Source: an uncultured Planctomycetaceae bacterium
GTDB lineage: Bacteria; Planctomycetota; Planctomycetia; Pirellulales; UBA1268
Assembly (NCBI GenBank): GCA_937900985.1
Contig: CALCGM010000500.1
Coordinates: 1-5,609, forward strand
Direction of reading: 5' to 3'
DNA length: 5,609 nt
In this document: positions 1-5,609 of the stretch, one piece after another
Layout of the letters: each line of letters opens with the position of its first letter
How positions within the stretch are numbered: the first letter of the stretch is position 1
Made by a program: the position numbers and the translations under genes
Notes under the pieces: model-generated
What the model was told of the DNA's origin: nothing
The model's database searches: none
What the model saw: the letters and a program-made list of their open reading frames with translations, nothing else

Positions 1-1786
1 CGGCGGCACGGAAGTCGGGAAGGTGGAGCGCCGCGTCGGCGTAGACCACGCCGACGAGCATCACCGAGGGGAAGTCGAGGCCCTTCGCGATCATCTGGGT
101 GCCAACCAGGATGTCGGTTTCTCCATCGCGAAAAGCATCGAGCGTGGCCTCGTGGCTGCCGCGACGCCGCATCGTGTCGGCATCCATGCGGGCCACGCGT
201 GCCTCCGGAAAGGTGCGGGCGACGCGGTCTTCCAGCCGCTGGGTGCCGCTTCCCCGCAGGGCCAGCCCGGCCTGTCCGCACTCGCTGCAGACCGGCCGCA
301 CCCGAATCACCCGGCCGCATCCGTGGCAGATGCCCCGGCTGCCCGGCTGGTGCAGCGTGAGGGCGAGATCGCACTGCGGGCAGGTCACGGAGTGACCGCA
401 GGCATGGCACTGGATGTGGGTCGCGAAGCCGCGGCGGTTTAACAGCAGGATCACCTGGCCGCCGGCGTTGAGCGCCCAGCGAATGCCCGCCTCCAGCCGC
501 GGGCTGAGGTCGCCGGCGCGACGCGGCGGGCCGGCACGGAGATCCACGGTCAGCACGCCGGGCAGGTGCGTGCCGCCAACCCGCTCGGGGAGTTCCGCCA
601 TCCGCCACTCACTGCGGAGACATTTCTGGAACGTTTCCAGGGCCGGGGTCGCTGATCCGAGCACCAGCGGAATCGACTCCCGGCGACACCGCCACTCTGC
701 CACGTCGCGGGCATGGTAGCGAGGAGCCGTGCTCTGCTTGAAACTTGTCTCGTGCTCCTCATCGATCACCAGCAGGCCCAGCCGTGGCGTCGGCGCAAAG
801 ACGGCACTGCGAGCTCCCACAACCACGCCCACCTCGCCCGCGGCGATCCGCTTCCATTCGCGATGGCGTTCTGCCGGCGTGAGGTGGCTGTGCAAAACGG
901 CCACGCGGCCAAAGCGGCTGCGAAAGCGGCCGCAGGTCTGAGGCGTCAGGCTGATTTCAGGCACAAGCACGATCGCCTGCTTGCCGTAGCGAAGGGTTTC
1001 CTCGACCGCCTGCAGGTAGACCTCGGTTTTGCCGCTGCCGGTCACACCGAAGAGCACCACGGTCTCGTGGCGGCCCTCCCGCATGGCATTGCAGATCGGC
1101 TCGAGTGCGGCCGACTGGGCCTCGGAAAGCTGCGGCGGTTCGTCGGCCGAGGAGCGTGGGGGGGAGTCGACGGGGGCGGGCACTTCGACCAACAGCCCGC
1201 GATTCAGCATGCGGGTGATGACGGCACGGCTTGCCCCAGACCGGTCGGCCAGCTGGGCGGCTGTGAGGGGCTCGGTGGCAGCGGCGAGCACCTTCGCCTG
1301 GGAGGGCGTCAGCCGTGGCGCTGCCGACGGCTCGGCTGTGGGGGGGGCGGTCGCGGGCATCAGGTGCGGCTGCTGCCGGCTCCCCGCTGCCTCCCGCACG
1401 CCTGCAGGGAGCACGGCCTCCAGCACCTCGCCGTGGCGACACAGCCACCGCTCGCTCATCCAGGCGGTCAGTTCCAGCATCACCGGCGAGAGGAGCGGCC
1501 GCTCGTCTTCGACGTCACATACGGCCTTCAGGCCCGAACTGGGAACGTCGCGGGTGGCCACCGCCACGCAGTAGCCCACGGTGGGCCGGTTGCTGCGTCC
1601 CAGCGGCACCCGCACTCGCTTGCCCGGCTCAACGCGTCCGGCGAGCTGTTCGGGAACGAGATAGTCCAGCGGGCGATCGAGTGGGCCAGGCAGCACAACG
1701 CTGGCCACGATCGCCAGATGCCGGTCGTCTTCCTCCCAGGCAGGCCCGTGCTCGAAGAGCTGCTGCTGCGGCGTATGCTGACTCAT
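1..1786 (-). CDS. priA: Primosomal protein N' (PriA helicase), C-terminus beyond the window edge
   Basis: PriA is a 3'-5' superfamily 2 DNA helicase that binds stalled or repaired forks and reloads the replicative helicase. The 595 codons seen here are one open frame with no stop. An N-terminal fork-binding domain (about residues 22-120) is followed by a winged-helix segment (about 157-202). The helicase core has Walker A GVTGSGKTE at 247-255, Walker B DEEH at 342-345, GSATP at 377-381 and GTQMIAKG at 562-569. Eight cysteines (460, 463, 469, 472, 487, 490, 500, 503) match the two zinc sites PriA uses for primosome assembly. The last visible residues, LPDFRAA, are a conserved PriA stretch; from the usual length of around 730 residues, about 130-150 are missing because the window ends, not because the gene is broken. 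The ATG at 1786 has GGGAG 9 bases upstream. It is divergent from nadD. Confidence 0.97.
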   Translation of the reverse strand, partial: MSQHTPQQQLFEHGPAWEEDDRHLAIVASVVLPGPLDRPLDYLVPEQLAGRVEPGKRVRVPLGRSNRPTVGYCVAVATRDVPSSGLKAVCDVEDERPLLSPVMLELTAWMSERWLCRHGEVLEAVLPAGVREAAGSRQQPHLMPATAPPTAEPSAAPRLTPSQAKVLAAATEPLTAAQLADRSGASRAVITRMLNRGLLVEVPAPVDSPPRSSADEPPQLSEAQSAALEPICNAMREGRHETVVLFGVTGSGKTEVYLQAVEETLRYGKQAIVLVPEISLTPQTCGRFRSRFGRVAVLHSHLTPAERHREWKRIAAGEVGVVVGARSAVFAPTPRLGLLVIDEEHETSFKQSTAPRYHARDVAEWRCRRESIPLVLGSATPALETFQKCLRSEWRMAELPERVGGTHLPGVLTVDLRAGPPRRAGDLSPRLEAGIRWALNAGGQVILLLNRRGFATHIQCHACGHSVTCPQCDLALTLHQPGSRGICHGCGRVIRVRPVCSECGQAGLALRGSGTQRLEDRVARTFPEARVARMDADTMRRRGSHEATLDAFRDGETDILVGTQMIAKGLDFPSVMLVGVVYADAALHLPDFRAA

Positions 1787-1843
1787 CAGGCCCGGCTCCC
1801 TGCGGAGGCTGGGGAACGCAGAAGATCGACGGGAGGCAGAACC
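1787..1843. promoter_or_regulatory. 57-bp divergent priA/nadD spacer with both ribosome binding sites
   Basis: The start codons of priA and nadD face away from each other across only 57 bp. On the minus strand GGGAG (1796-1800) lies 9 bases before the priA ATG. On the plus strand GGGAGG (1831-1836) lies 7 bases before the nadD ATG. Promoters for both genes must lie here or inside the opposite gene's 5' end. I see no clear -10/-35 pair, so only the ribosome binding sites are supported. Confidence 0.6.
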
Positions 1844-2482
1844 ATGCGAATCGGCATCTTCGGAGGCAGCTTTGATCCGGTTCACCTCGGCCACCTGATC
1901 GCCGCCGAAACCGCTCGCGAACACGCGGGACTCGATCGGGTGCTGTTTGTGCCTGCGGCACGGCCACCCCACAAACTCGACCGCACCTTGGCCCCCGCGG
2001 CCGACCGACGAGCGATGCTGGAGCTGGCCACCGGCGGCCATCCGGCGTTTGAGGTGTCGAGCATCGAACTCGACCGTGATGGCATCAGTTATACCGTGGA
2101 AACGCTGCGGGCGTTGTCGTCACGCTTCCCCGCGGACCGCCTGGTGCTGCTGCTCGGCCCCGATGCGGTGCGGGGCCTGCCGACGTGGCGAGAGCCTGCC
2201 GAGATCGCCAGGCTCGCCGAGCTGGTGACCGTCGAACGCGAATCGCTCGATGATGCGTCGGGCCTGCTGAGCGAGCCTGCCCTGATCAGGCTGCTTGGCC
2301 GGGCTGCTGTCGAGCAGCTCGTGGAGAGCCGGGTGCGGATGCCCGCCGTGGGCATCCGAGCGACCAGCATCCGCCACGCCGTGCGGGCCGGCCAAAGCAT
2401 TCGCTATCTCGTGCCCGCAGCCGTGGCAGCCTACATCACCCATCACGGGCTCTACTCGGAACCCGACGCCCGTCAGGCCTGA
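1844..2482 (+). CDS. nadD: Nicotinate-nucleotide adenylyltransferase
   Basis: NadD transfers AMP from ATP to nicotinate mononucleotide, giving deamido-NAD, the penultimate step of NAD synthesis in the cytoplasm. The 212-residue protein has the usual family length and is a single nucleotidyltransferase domain. The nucleotide-binding signature GSFDPVHLGH is at residues 8-17, PPHK at 41-44, the substrate-site segment GPDAVRGLPTW at 105-115, and the C-terminal family signature IRATSIR at 171-177, followed by the typical SIRYLVP...YITHHGLY ending. The middle of the signature normally reads GAD or GSD, so GPD is a small variation. The frame is open for 1.1 kb upstream, but that part lies antisense to priA. 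The ATG at 1844 is chosen because the family begins exactly at this MRIGIFGGSF motif and GGGAGG sits 7 bases before it. The gene converges on the small unknown gene and overlaps its end by 10 bp. Confidence 0.96.
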   Translation: MRIGIFGGSFDPVHLGHLIAAETAREHAGLDRVLFVPAARPPHKLDRTLAPAADRRAMLELATGGHPAFEVSSIELDRDGISYTVETLRALSSRFPADRLVLLLGPDAVRGLPTWREPAEIARLAELVTVERESLDDASGLLSEPALIRLLGRAAVEQLVESRVRMPAVGIRATSIRHAVRAGQSIRYLVPAAVAAYITHHGLYSEPDARQA

Positions 2483-2484
2483 CG
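2471..2484. repeat. 14-bp perfect palindrome holding both convergent stop codons
   Basis: CGTCAGGCCTGACG is perfectly self-complementary. It contains the TGA of nadD (2480-2482) and, on the other strand, the TGA of the 86-residue gene (2475-2473). As RNA it could fold as a 5-bp stem with a GGCC loop. There is no T-tract on either side, so it is at best a weak candidate for a bidirectional terminator and may be chance. Confidence 0.4.
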
Positions 2485-2733
2485 CCCCTGCAGGCGAGCG
2501 GCGAGGGCCCTGCTCTTCGGCTCGTCGGCCGTCGCGGGATCCGCAGCGAGCACGTCGAGGAGCTGGTCGAGCCGCTCGCTCGGCCCCTGCTCAAGATTGA
2601 GCAGAATCTGCCGCCTGCCGCCAACCACGCAGCCTCCTCCGGGCAGGTCGCCGAGCGGCTCCTCGCGAACCCGGTAGCCAAGGTCCGCAGCCAGCTGCAT
2701 GCCTTCGGCGAGCAATCCAAGGATTTCCGACAT
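2473..2733 (-). CDS. Small conserved-looking protein of unknown function, 86 aa
   Basis: I do not recognise a named family. The protein starts MSEILGLLAEGMQLAADLG and has an amphipathic helical start (1-19), a strand-like segment YRVREEPLGDL (20-30), a glycine-rich turn with a single cysteine (PGGGC, 31-35), a second strand segment GGRRQILLNLEQ (38-49), and a C-terminal helix SERLDQLLDVLA (52-63) before a charged tail. This suggests a compact soluble domain with no signal peptide or membrane segment. The frame is open further upstream, to about 3114, but that part runs through the neighbouring membrane-protein gene in another frame and has low-complexity, arginine-rich content. The ATG at 2733 is chosen because GGAGG (2745-2749) precedes it by 11 bases and coherent sequence starts there. 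It lies 46 bp after the membrane-protein gene on the same strand, so it is probably co-transcribed. I have a weak impression of similar small 'EPLG..GG.C' proteins in other planctomycetes, but cannot confirm this. Confidence 0.75.
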   Translation of the reverse strand: MSEILGLLAEGMQLAADLGYRVREEPLGDLPGGGCVVGGRRQILLNLEQGPSERLDQLLDVLAADPATADEPKSRALAARLQGRQA

Positions 2734-2779
2734 CAGTCCGGGAGCCTCCGTGAACACCGCCGGGCAGAACACTGCCGGC

Positions 2780-3526
2780 TCAGCCTCGCCATGGGTTGCC
2801 AAGCCCAAGCTCGTCGCGTCGCTTGTCGACAGCATTGCGATACTCGGTCCAGCGGGCACGCTGTTCGGGGCTCGTGCGGTCGATGATCCGCTTTCGCCAC
2901 TCGTTGCGGTCACCCTCGTTGCCGCTGCGGGCCCAGGGAGGGCCGCCCTGACCGTTCTGACCGTTGGTCTGCCCGTTTGCATTCGCACCGCCGTTGGCAC
3001 CACCCGGTGGACCGCCAAAGCCGGCGCCATTGCGGGCGAAGGCCGTCCGCATCGCCTCCATCTGAAAGATGTGCTGATCGAGCATGGCCTGCCGCTGTGC
3101 CGGAGGCGTTTCAAAATAGCTGTCCATCTGCTGCTGCATGCCGGTAAAAAACATGCGGCCGATCTGCATGCCAGCCACCGGTCGGAGATGCTCAGGGAGC
3201 TGTTCCATCTGGCCGCGAATCGAGGTCATCGCCGCGGCCAGTTCGTCGGCGTCGGCTTGCGACATCCCTCCGCCAGAGGCCGCCTGGCTGCCAGACGGGA
3301 AAAACTGCTCGCGGAGCTGTTCGCCCTGCTGCACGATCGCGAGCACCCGCGGGTCGTTGGCCGACGACCACCACCAATACCAGACGCCACCACCCACGAG
3401 CAGCAACAGGACGCCCAGGCCGCCAAGGATGGAGAGCCCGATCCGCCAGCCCTTGCGGCGACCACGACGGTGAGTGCTCGAGGAGAGTTCGGAAAGAAGC
3501 TGACGGCGGCTGGCGGCGGTGCTCAT
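2780..3526 (-). CDS. Single-pass membrane protein with Gly/Asn/Gln-rich linker, unknown function
   Basis: The family is not recognised. The 248-residue protein has a basic cytoplasmic N-terminus (residues 1-28, with RRGRRKGWR at 20-28) and one strong membrane helix (about 29-53, ending VWYWWW). The positive-inside rule places the rest outside the cytoplasm. It continues with a helical region (about 59-165, rich in Met, Gln and Glu), a low-complexity linker (about 167-197) containing three NGQ units, and a charged C-terminal helix (about 207-242) with TSPEQRARWTEYRNA. The frame is open 54 codons further upstream, but that overlaps the end of the pilin-like gene and is low in coding quality. 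The ATG at 3526 has GAGG (3535-3538) 8 bases before it and gives a sensible membrane topology. It follows the pilin-like gene by 79 bp and precedes the small unknown gene by 46 bp, so a role at the envelope with the pilin-like protein is possible but unproven. Confidence 0.82.
   Translation of the reverse strand: MSTAASRRQLLSELSSSTHRRGRRKGWRIGLSILGGLGVLLLLVGGGVWYWWWSSANDPRVLAIVQQGEQLREQFFPSGSQAASGGGMSQADADELAAAMTSIRGQMEQLPEHLRPVAGMQIGRMFFTGMQQQMDSYFETPPAQRQAMLDQHIFQMEAMRTAFARNGAGFGGPPGGANGGANANGQTNGQNGQGGPPWARSGNEGDRNEWRKRIIDRTSPEQRARWTEYRNAVDKRRDELGLGNPWRG
2948..2977. repeat. 9-bp repeat within the membrane-protein gene
   Basis: CTGACCGTT occurs twice in direct tandem (2948-2956, 2957-2965), and a one-mismatch copy, CTGCCCGTT, follows at 2969-2977. 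On the coding (minus) strand these give the NGQ units of the protein's low-complexity linker. The 9-bp period keeps the reading frame, so copy-number changes would only lengthen or shorten the linker. Confidence 0.7.
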
Positions 3527-3605
3527 GGCGGGAGCCTCATGCGGACGGCGGGAGCGAGCGGAAGAAGAGGTGGGACGATACTGGCGGCACAGGAATGGAC
3601 ACTCT

Positions 3606-4325
3606 TCAGAGGTTGTCCACGTGACCATCGAGGTAGAGGAAGTTGCGAGCACCTGCAGTCGGCGCCGGCCGGTCGGGGTCGGGATCATTGAAATCGGTCA
3701 CGCCGCTGGGAAAGAACGAGATCCCTCCGCCGTGGAACCCCTCAAACTCATAGAGCACCCACAGCTTTGAGGTTGCCCCAACGCTCCCTCGATACGCCAC
3801 TGCCTCTTCTCGGGTTTTGTCTTCGAGCCGACGGTTTGGATATTCGTAGCTCGTTCCCTCATAGCTGAAGTTGAGATACTCCGGTGGCCTGTCAGCCTCG
3901 GGCACGGCCATCAGCTTGGCCCGGTAGGCATCCTGCATCTCCGGCGGCCGCTCGTAGTACATGAAGTCGGATGGGCAGCGGTAGATTGCCCTGTTGTTTT
4001 CGGCGTAGGGGCCGAGCACCGTGGCGATGCTCGGCTTGATCGGCCGCGATCCAGGCACATAAAAATCGAGCTCCTGGCTCGGAAGCCGAGCGGCGATCGG
4101 AAACTTCCCTCGCGTCACCCGGTCGAGATACATCTGCATCGCCAGGCCGACCTGCTTGAGGTTCGATTTGCACTGGATACGCCGGGCCGACTCCCGCACC
4201 GACTGCACGGCCGGCAGCAGCATGCCGATCAACACGCCGATGATCGCGATCACCACGAGCAGCTCCACCAGCGTGAAGCCTCGACGGTCGCCGTCAGCCC
4301 GTTCCTTCTCAGCAGTTTTTCCCAT
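3606..4325 (-). CDS. Short pilin-like protein with prepilin N-terminal methylation segment (DUF1559 / H-X9-DG type)
   Basis: A 239-residue protein with a class III (type IV pilin) signal: a charged leader (1-15), then G16 followed by FTLVELLVVIAIIGVLIGMLLPAV. The prepilin peptidase would cut between G16 and F17, leaving the conserved Glu at +5 (E21) and a hydrophobic helix (17-40). SVRESARRIQCKSNLKQVGLAM (42-63) and YRCPSD (115-120) are typical of the planctomycete DUF1559 group, with Cys52 and Cys117 as a possible disulfide pair. The C-terminus NFLYLDGHVDNL matches the H-X9-DG ending, but the position where the histidine is expected holds Thr223. Many DUF1559 proteins have 300-400 residues, so this is a short member. 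The frame is open 90 codons further upstream; ATG 4325 is chosen because it gives a normal short basic leader, though its ribosome binding site (GGGAT) is weak. Surface or pseudopilus assembly is inferred; the substrate is unknown. It heads the minus-strand gene set. Confidence 0.9.
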   Translation of the reverse strand: MGKTAEKERADGDRRGFTLVELLVVIAIIGVLIGMLLPAVQSVRESARRIQCKSNLKQVGLAMQMYLDRVTRGKFPIAARLPSQELDFYVPGSRPIKPSIATVLGPYAENNRAIYRCPSDFMYYERPPEMQDAYRAKLMAVPEADRPPEYLNFSYEGTSYEYPNRRLEDKTREEAVAYRGSVGATSKLWVLYEFEGFHGGGISFFPSGVTDFNDPDPDRPAPTAGARNFLYLDGHVDNL

Positions 4326-4444
4326 TGCTCGATATCCCAGAAACCGTTGGAAGCGGAAGTTCTTGCCCGAAGCCGCCTGTTTCCCAGTAAACCGTCTGAT
4401 CCGCAGCCCGGGGCCGTGAAAGTTGAACGGTTCAGGTGTCGGAA

Positions 4445-4465
4445 GGATGCATCCGGTTGATTGTA
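4445..4465 (-). promoter_or_regulatory. Candidate -10 and overlapping palindrome for the pilin-like gene
   Basis: Reading the minus strand, TACAAT (4465-4460) differs from TATAAT at one base. Transcription would begin near 4453, giving a leader of about 130 bases before the ATG at 4325. The perfect palindrome GGATGCATCC (4445-4454) would cover that start site, a plausible operator position. No good -35 is seen at 17 bases, so the call is tentative. Confidence 0.3.
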
Positions 4466-4535
4466 GAGGGCAGGCCCGCCGGGCGACGATACGACCTCGG
4501 GATGCAGTCGTCCGAATCGGGCGAGCCACTGCGAA

Positions 4536-4578
4536 CCCCTCTTTGTGAGGGATTTCGGCCGCGAGAGCGGCAGAGGGG
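4536..4578 (+). promoter_or_regulatory. Possible leader structure with mutually exclusive hairpins
   Basis: CCCCTCT (4536-4542) can pair with AGAGGGG (4572-4578) around an inner hairpin GCCGC-GAGA-GCGGC (4558-4571), which has a GNRA-type tetraloop. The same CCCTC (4537-4541) can instead pair with the nearer GAGGG (4547-4551) across a 5-base loop. The two folds exclude each other, as in attenuators or riboswitches. It lies about 70 bases before the first and 160 before the preferred kinase start. The extended -10 described next lies downstream of it, so a different promoter would be needed to transcribe it. Confidence 0.3.
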
Positions 4579-4638
4579 CTTCTCGTCGGTATCACCCGGC
4601 GACGGGAGGCCTCACGGCGAGCTGAGCACGCGGGGAAG

Positions 4639-4647
4639 TGGGATAAT
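4639..4647 (+). promoter_or_regulatory. Candidate extended -10 for the histidine kinase
   Basis: TGGGATAAT fits the extended -10 pattern TGnTATAAT with one mismatch. No -35 match is seen 17 bases upstream, which extended -10 promoters can lack. Transcription would begin near 4654, just past the ATG at 4650, which would exclude that start and favour 4740. Confidence 0.35.
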
Positions 4648-4739
4648 CCATGGTGATGCGGGAGGTGACAACACGCGGAGCTGAGGCCGGCAGGTCAGCG
4701 GGCAAACCTCCCCATTTTGGCCGCGAGGCTGCCGAAACG

Positions 4740-5489
4740 ATGTCGCTGCAGGCGGAACGCGACGAACTTGCCGCGGAGGTCGCCGCCCTGCGACGGCAGC
4801 TGCTCGACATGCAGAAATCCGCCGGGCTTGGCGAACTGCTCGGCACCACCACCCACGAGTTCAACAACGCCCTCACCACCATCCTGAACTACGCAAAAAT
4901 GGGCCTCCGCCACAAAGACGAGCCCACCCGCGACAAGGCCCTCAACCGCATCCTCTCCGCCAGCACCAAGGCCGCGAAAATCACCGCCAGTGTGCTCGGC
5001 ATGGCCCGCAGCCGAACCACCCGCATGGAGCCCGTCGGCCTTGAGGCCGTGATCGAGGATGCGCTCGTGCTGCTCGAACGCGAAATGATGAAATACCGCG
5101 TGCAGGTGGAGCGGGAGTTTGCTGAAGTGCCGAGGATTCAGGGGAATCCGGGCCAGATCCAGCAGGTGCTTCTCAACCTGATGGTCAACGCCCGGCAGGC
5201 GATGGACGGCGGCGGACGGCTGATCCTTCGCCTTGCGCCAGCTCCCAACGGCCAGGGCGTTGACCTCACCGTTCGCGACACGGGCTGCGGCATGACGCCC
5301 GAGGTGATGCGGCGGATGTTTGAGCCCAACTTCTCCACCAAAGCCGGCCCCGATGAGACTGGCAAGGGCGGCTCCGGCCTTGGCCTGGCCGCCTGCCTGG
5401 AGATCATCGAGGGCCACCGCGGCCGCGTCCGTGTTGAGAGCACGCCCGGCAAGGGCACTGCCATCACGATCCGCTTTCCGCTGGGCTGA
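4740..5489 (+). CDS. Sensor-less cytoplasmic histidine kinase (HisKA-HATPase)
   Basis: A two-component kinase of 249 residues from the chosen start. A coiled-coil helix (about 1-27, SLQAERDELAAEVAALRRQL) runs into the phosphoacceptor H-box TTTHEFNNALTTILNYAK (His39). The ATP-binding domain follows: N-box with NLMVNARQAM (Asn150), D-box DTGCGM (180-185), F-box FEPNFSTK (194-201), and G-box GSGLGLA (211-217). All catalytic motifs look intact. There is no membrane helix, PAS, GAF or receiver domain, so input must come through the coiled coil, a partner protein or localisation. The frame extends to an ATG at 4650 (279 residues), but those 30 codons have clearly lower third-position GC (19 of 30) than the gene, and GAGG (4725-4728) lies 11 bases before the 4740 ATG, so 4740 is preferred. 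No response regulator is visible; one may lie to the right. The HEFNN H-box resembles that of NtrB-like and PAS-type kinases. It is divergent from the pilin-like gene. Confidence 0.93.
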   Translation: MSLQAERDELAAEVAALRRQLLDMQKSAGLGELLGTTTHEFNNALTTILNYAKMGLRHKDEPTRDKALNRILSASTKAAKITASVLGMARSRTTRMEPVGLEAVIEDALVLLEREMMKYRVQVEREFAEVPRIQGNPGQIQQVLLNLMVNARQAMDGGGRLILRLAPAPNGQGVDLTVRDTGCGMTPEVMRRMFEPNFSTKAGPDETGKGGSGLGLAACLEIIEGHRGRVRVESTPGKGTAITIRFPLG

Positions 5490-5491
5490 GT

Positions 5492-5575
5492 GGGTCGCTC
5501 GGGGTGAGCCCGGGCCGATTCGCCGAGCGGTCGGGGTCGCTCGGGGTGAGCCCGGGCCGATGAGCCGAGCGTTCG
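5492..5575. repeat. Two tandem copies of a 42-bp repeat with inverted arms
   Basis: Copies lie at 5492-5533 and 5534-5575 and match at 39 of 42 positions; the first 28 bases are identical. Each copy contains CGCTCGG (5496-5502 and 5538-5544) and its reverse complement CCGAGCG (5523-5529 and 5565-5571), so each could fold into a 7-bp stem around a 20-base loop that itself contains CCCGGG. It begins 2 bases after the kinase stop. It could act as a transcript-end hairpin, though no T-tract follows, or belong to a dispersed extragenic repeat family. The sequence from 5576 to the right edge shows no gene. Confidence 0.8.
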
Positions 5576-5609
5576 CTGCGCCATCCTGGCTTCGCTCACT
5601 CGTGCATTC

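Larger units (their letters stand above)
4326..4739. other. Divergent intergenic region between the pilin-like gene and the histidine kinase
   Basis: About 0.4 kb with no convincing gene. Frames crossing it are open only by chance and lack coding character. Candidate elements are a minus-strand -10 at 4460-4465, a 10-bp palindrome GGATGCATCC at 4445-4454, a cluster of hairpins at 4536-4578 and an extended -10 at 4639-4647, each described separately. The part from 4650 to 4739 could instead code for 30 extra N-terminal residues of the kinase. Confidence 0.6.

Noticed and set aside
1..1786. priA as a truncated pseudogene
   Set aside because: The frame is intact and all visible motifs are kept; the missing C-terminus is explained by the window edge.
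713..1843. Long open plus-strand frame upstream of and in frame with nadD, which would give a 589-residue protein
   Set aside because: It lies fully antisense to priA, whose domains and motifs are unmistakable. Its His/Gly/Arg-rich translation matches nothing, and nadD has its own start with a good ribosome binding site.
2699..3691. Open plus-strand frame of 330 codons across the membrane-protein and small-protein genes
   Set aside because: It is the antisense shadow of two better-supported minus-strand genes. Its translation is low-complexity and rich in Ala, Arg and His, and no ribosome binding site is apparent.
4695..5417. Open minus-strand frame of 240 codons opposite the kinase
   Set aside because: The plus strand carries all kinase motifs. 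The antisense frame is a by-product of high third-position GC.
5492..5575. CRISPR-like array
   Set aside because: There are only two directly abutting copies, with no unique spacers between identical repeats and no cas gene nearby.
5138..5599. Minus-strand frame running through the 42-bp repeat, giving repeated RAHPERP units
   Set aside because: Most of it is antisense to the kinase. The repeated peptide follows only because the unit is a multiple of three bases long.

Overview
The window looks like a chromosomal piece of a GC-rich planctomycete, probably of the Pirellulales type. This is an inference from content, not from a marker gene. The best clue is a short pilin-like protein at 3606-4325 with the N-terminal methylation segment, the CPSD motif and the C-terminal 'LDGHV' ending of the pilin-like (DUF1559 / H-X9-DG) proteins that planctomycetes carry in large numbers. 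The other genes use strongly GC-biased third codon positions.

Layout. Positions 1-1786 (minus) hold most of priA, the primosomal replication-restart helicase; its C-terminal end lies beyond the left edge. A 57-bp gap carries ribosome binding sites for priA and for the divergent nadD (1844-2482, plus), the NAD-biosynthesis adenylyltransferase. nadD ends tail-to-tail, with a 10-bp overlap, against three minus-strand genes read from 4325 down to 2473: a pilin-like protein (3606-4325), a single-pass membrane protein with a Gly/Asn/Gln-rich linker (2780-3526), and an 86-residue protein of unknown function (2473-2733). Gaps of 79 and 46 bp make an operon plausible.

A roughly 0.4-kb region (4326-4739) separates the pilin-like gene from a divergent, sensor-less histidine kinase (about 4740-5489, plus). 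It holds candidate -10 elements facing both ways and a set of mutually exclusive hairpins. After the kinase, 5490-5609 is non-coding and contains two copies of a 42-bp tandem repeat with internal inverted arms.

How the genes relate: priA and nadD are housekeeping genes with no direct functional link to the rest. The pilin-like/membrane/small-protein set and the kinase may form a separate unit, but only the divergent arrangement suggests this. No response regulator, transposase, CRISPR array, tRNA or rRNA is visible. I see no convincing new defence or mobile system. The items most worth a second look are the small unknown protein, the possible leader structure before the kinase, and the 42-bp repeat.
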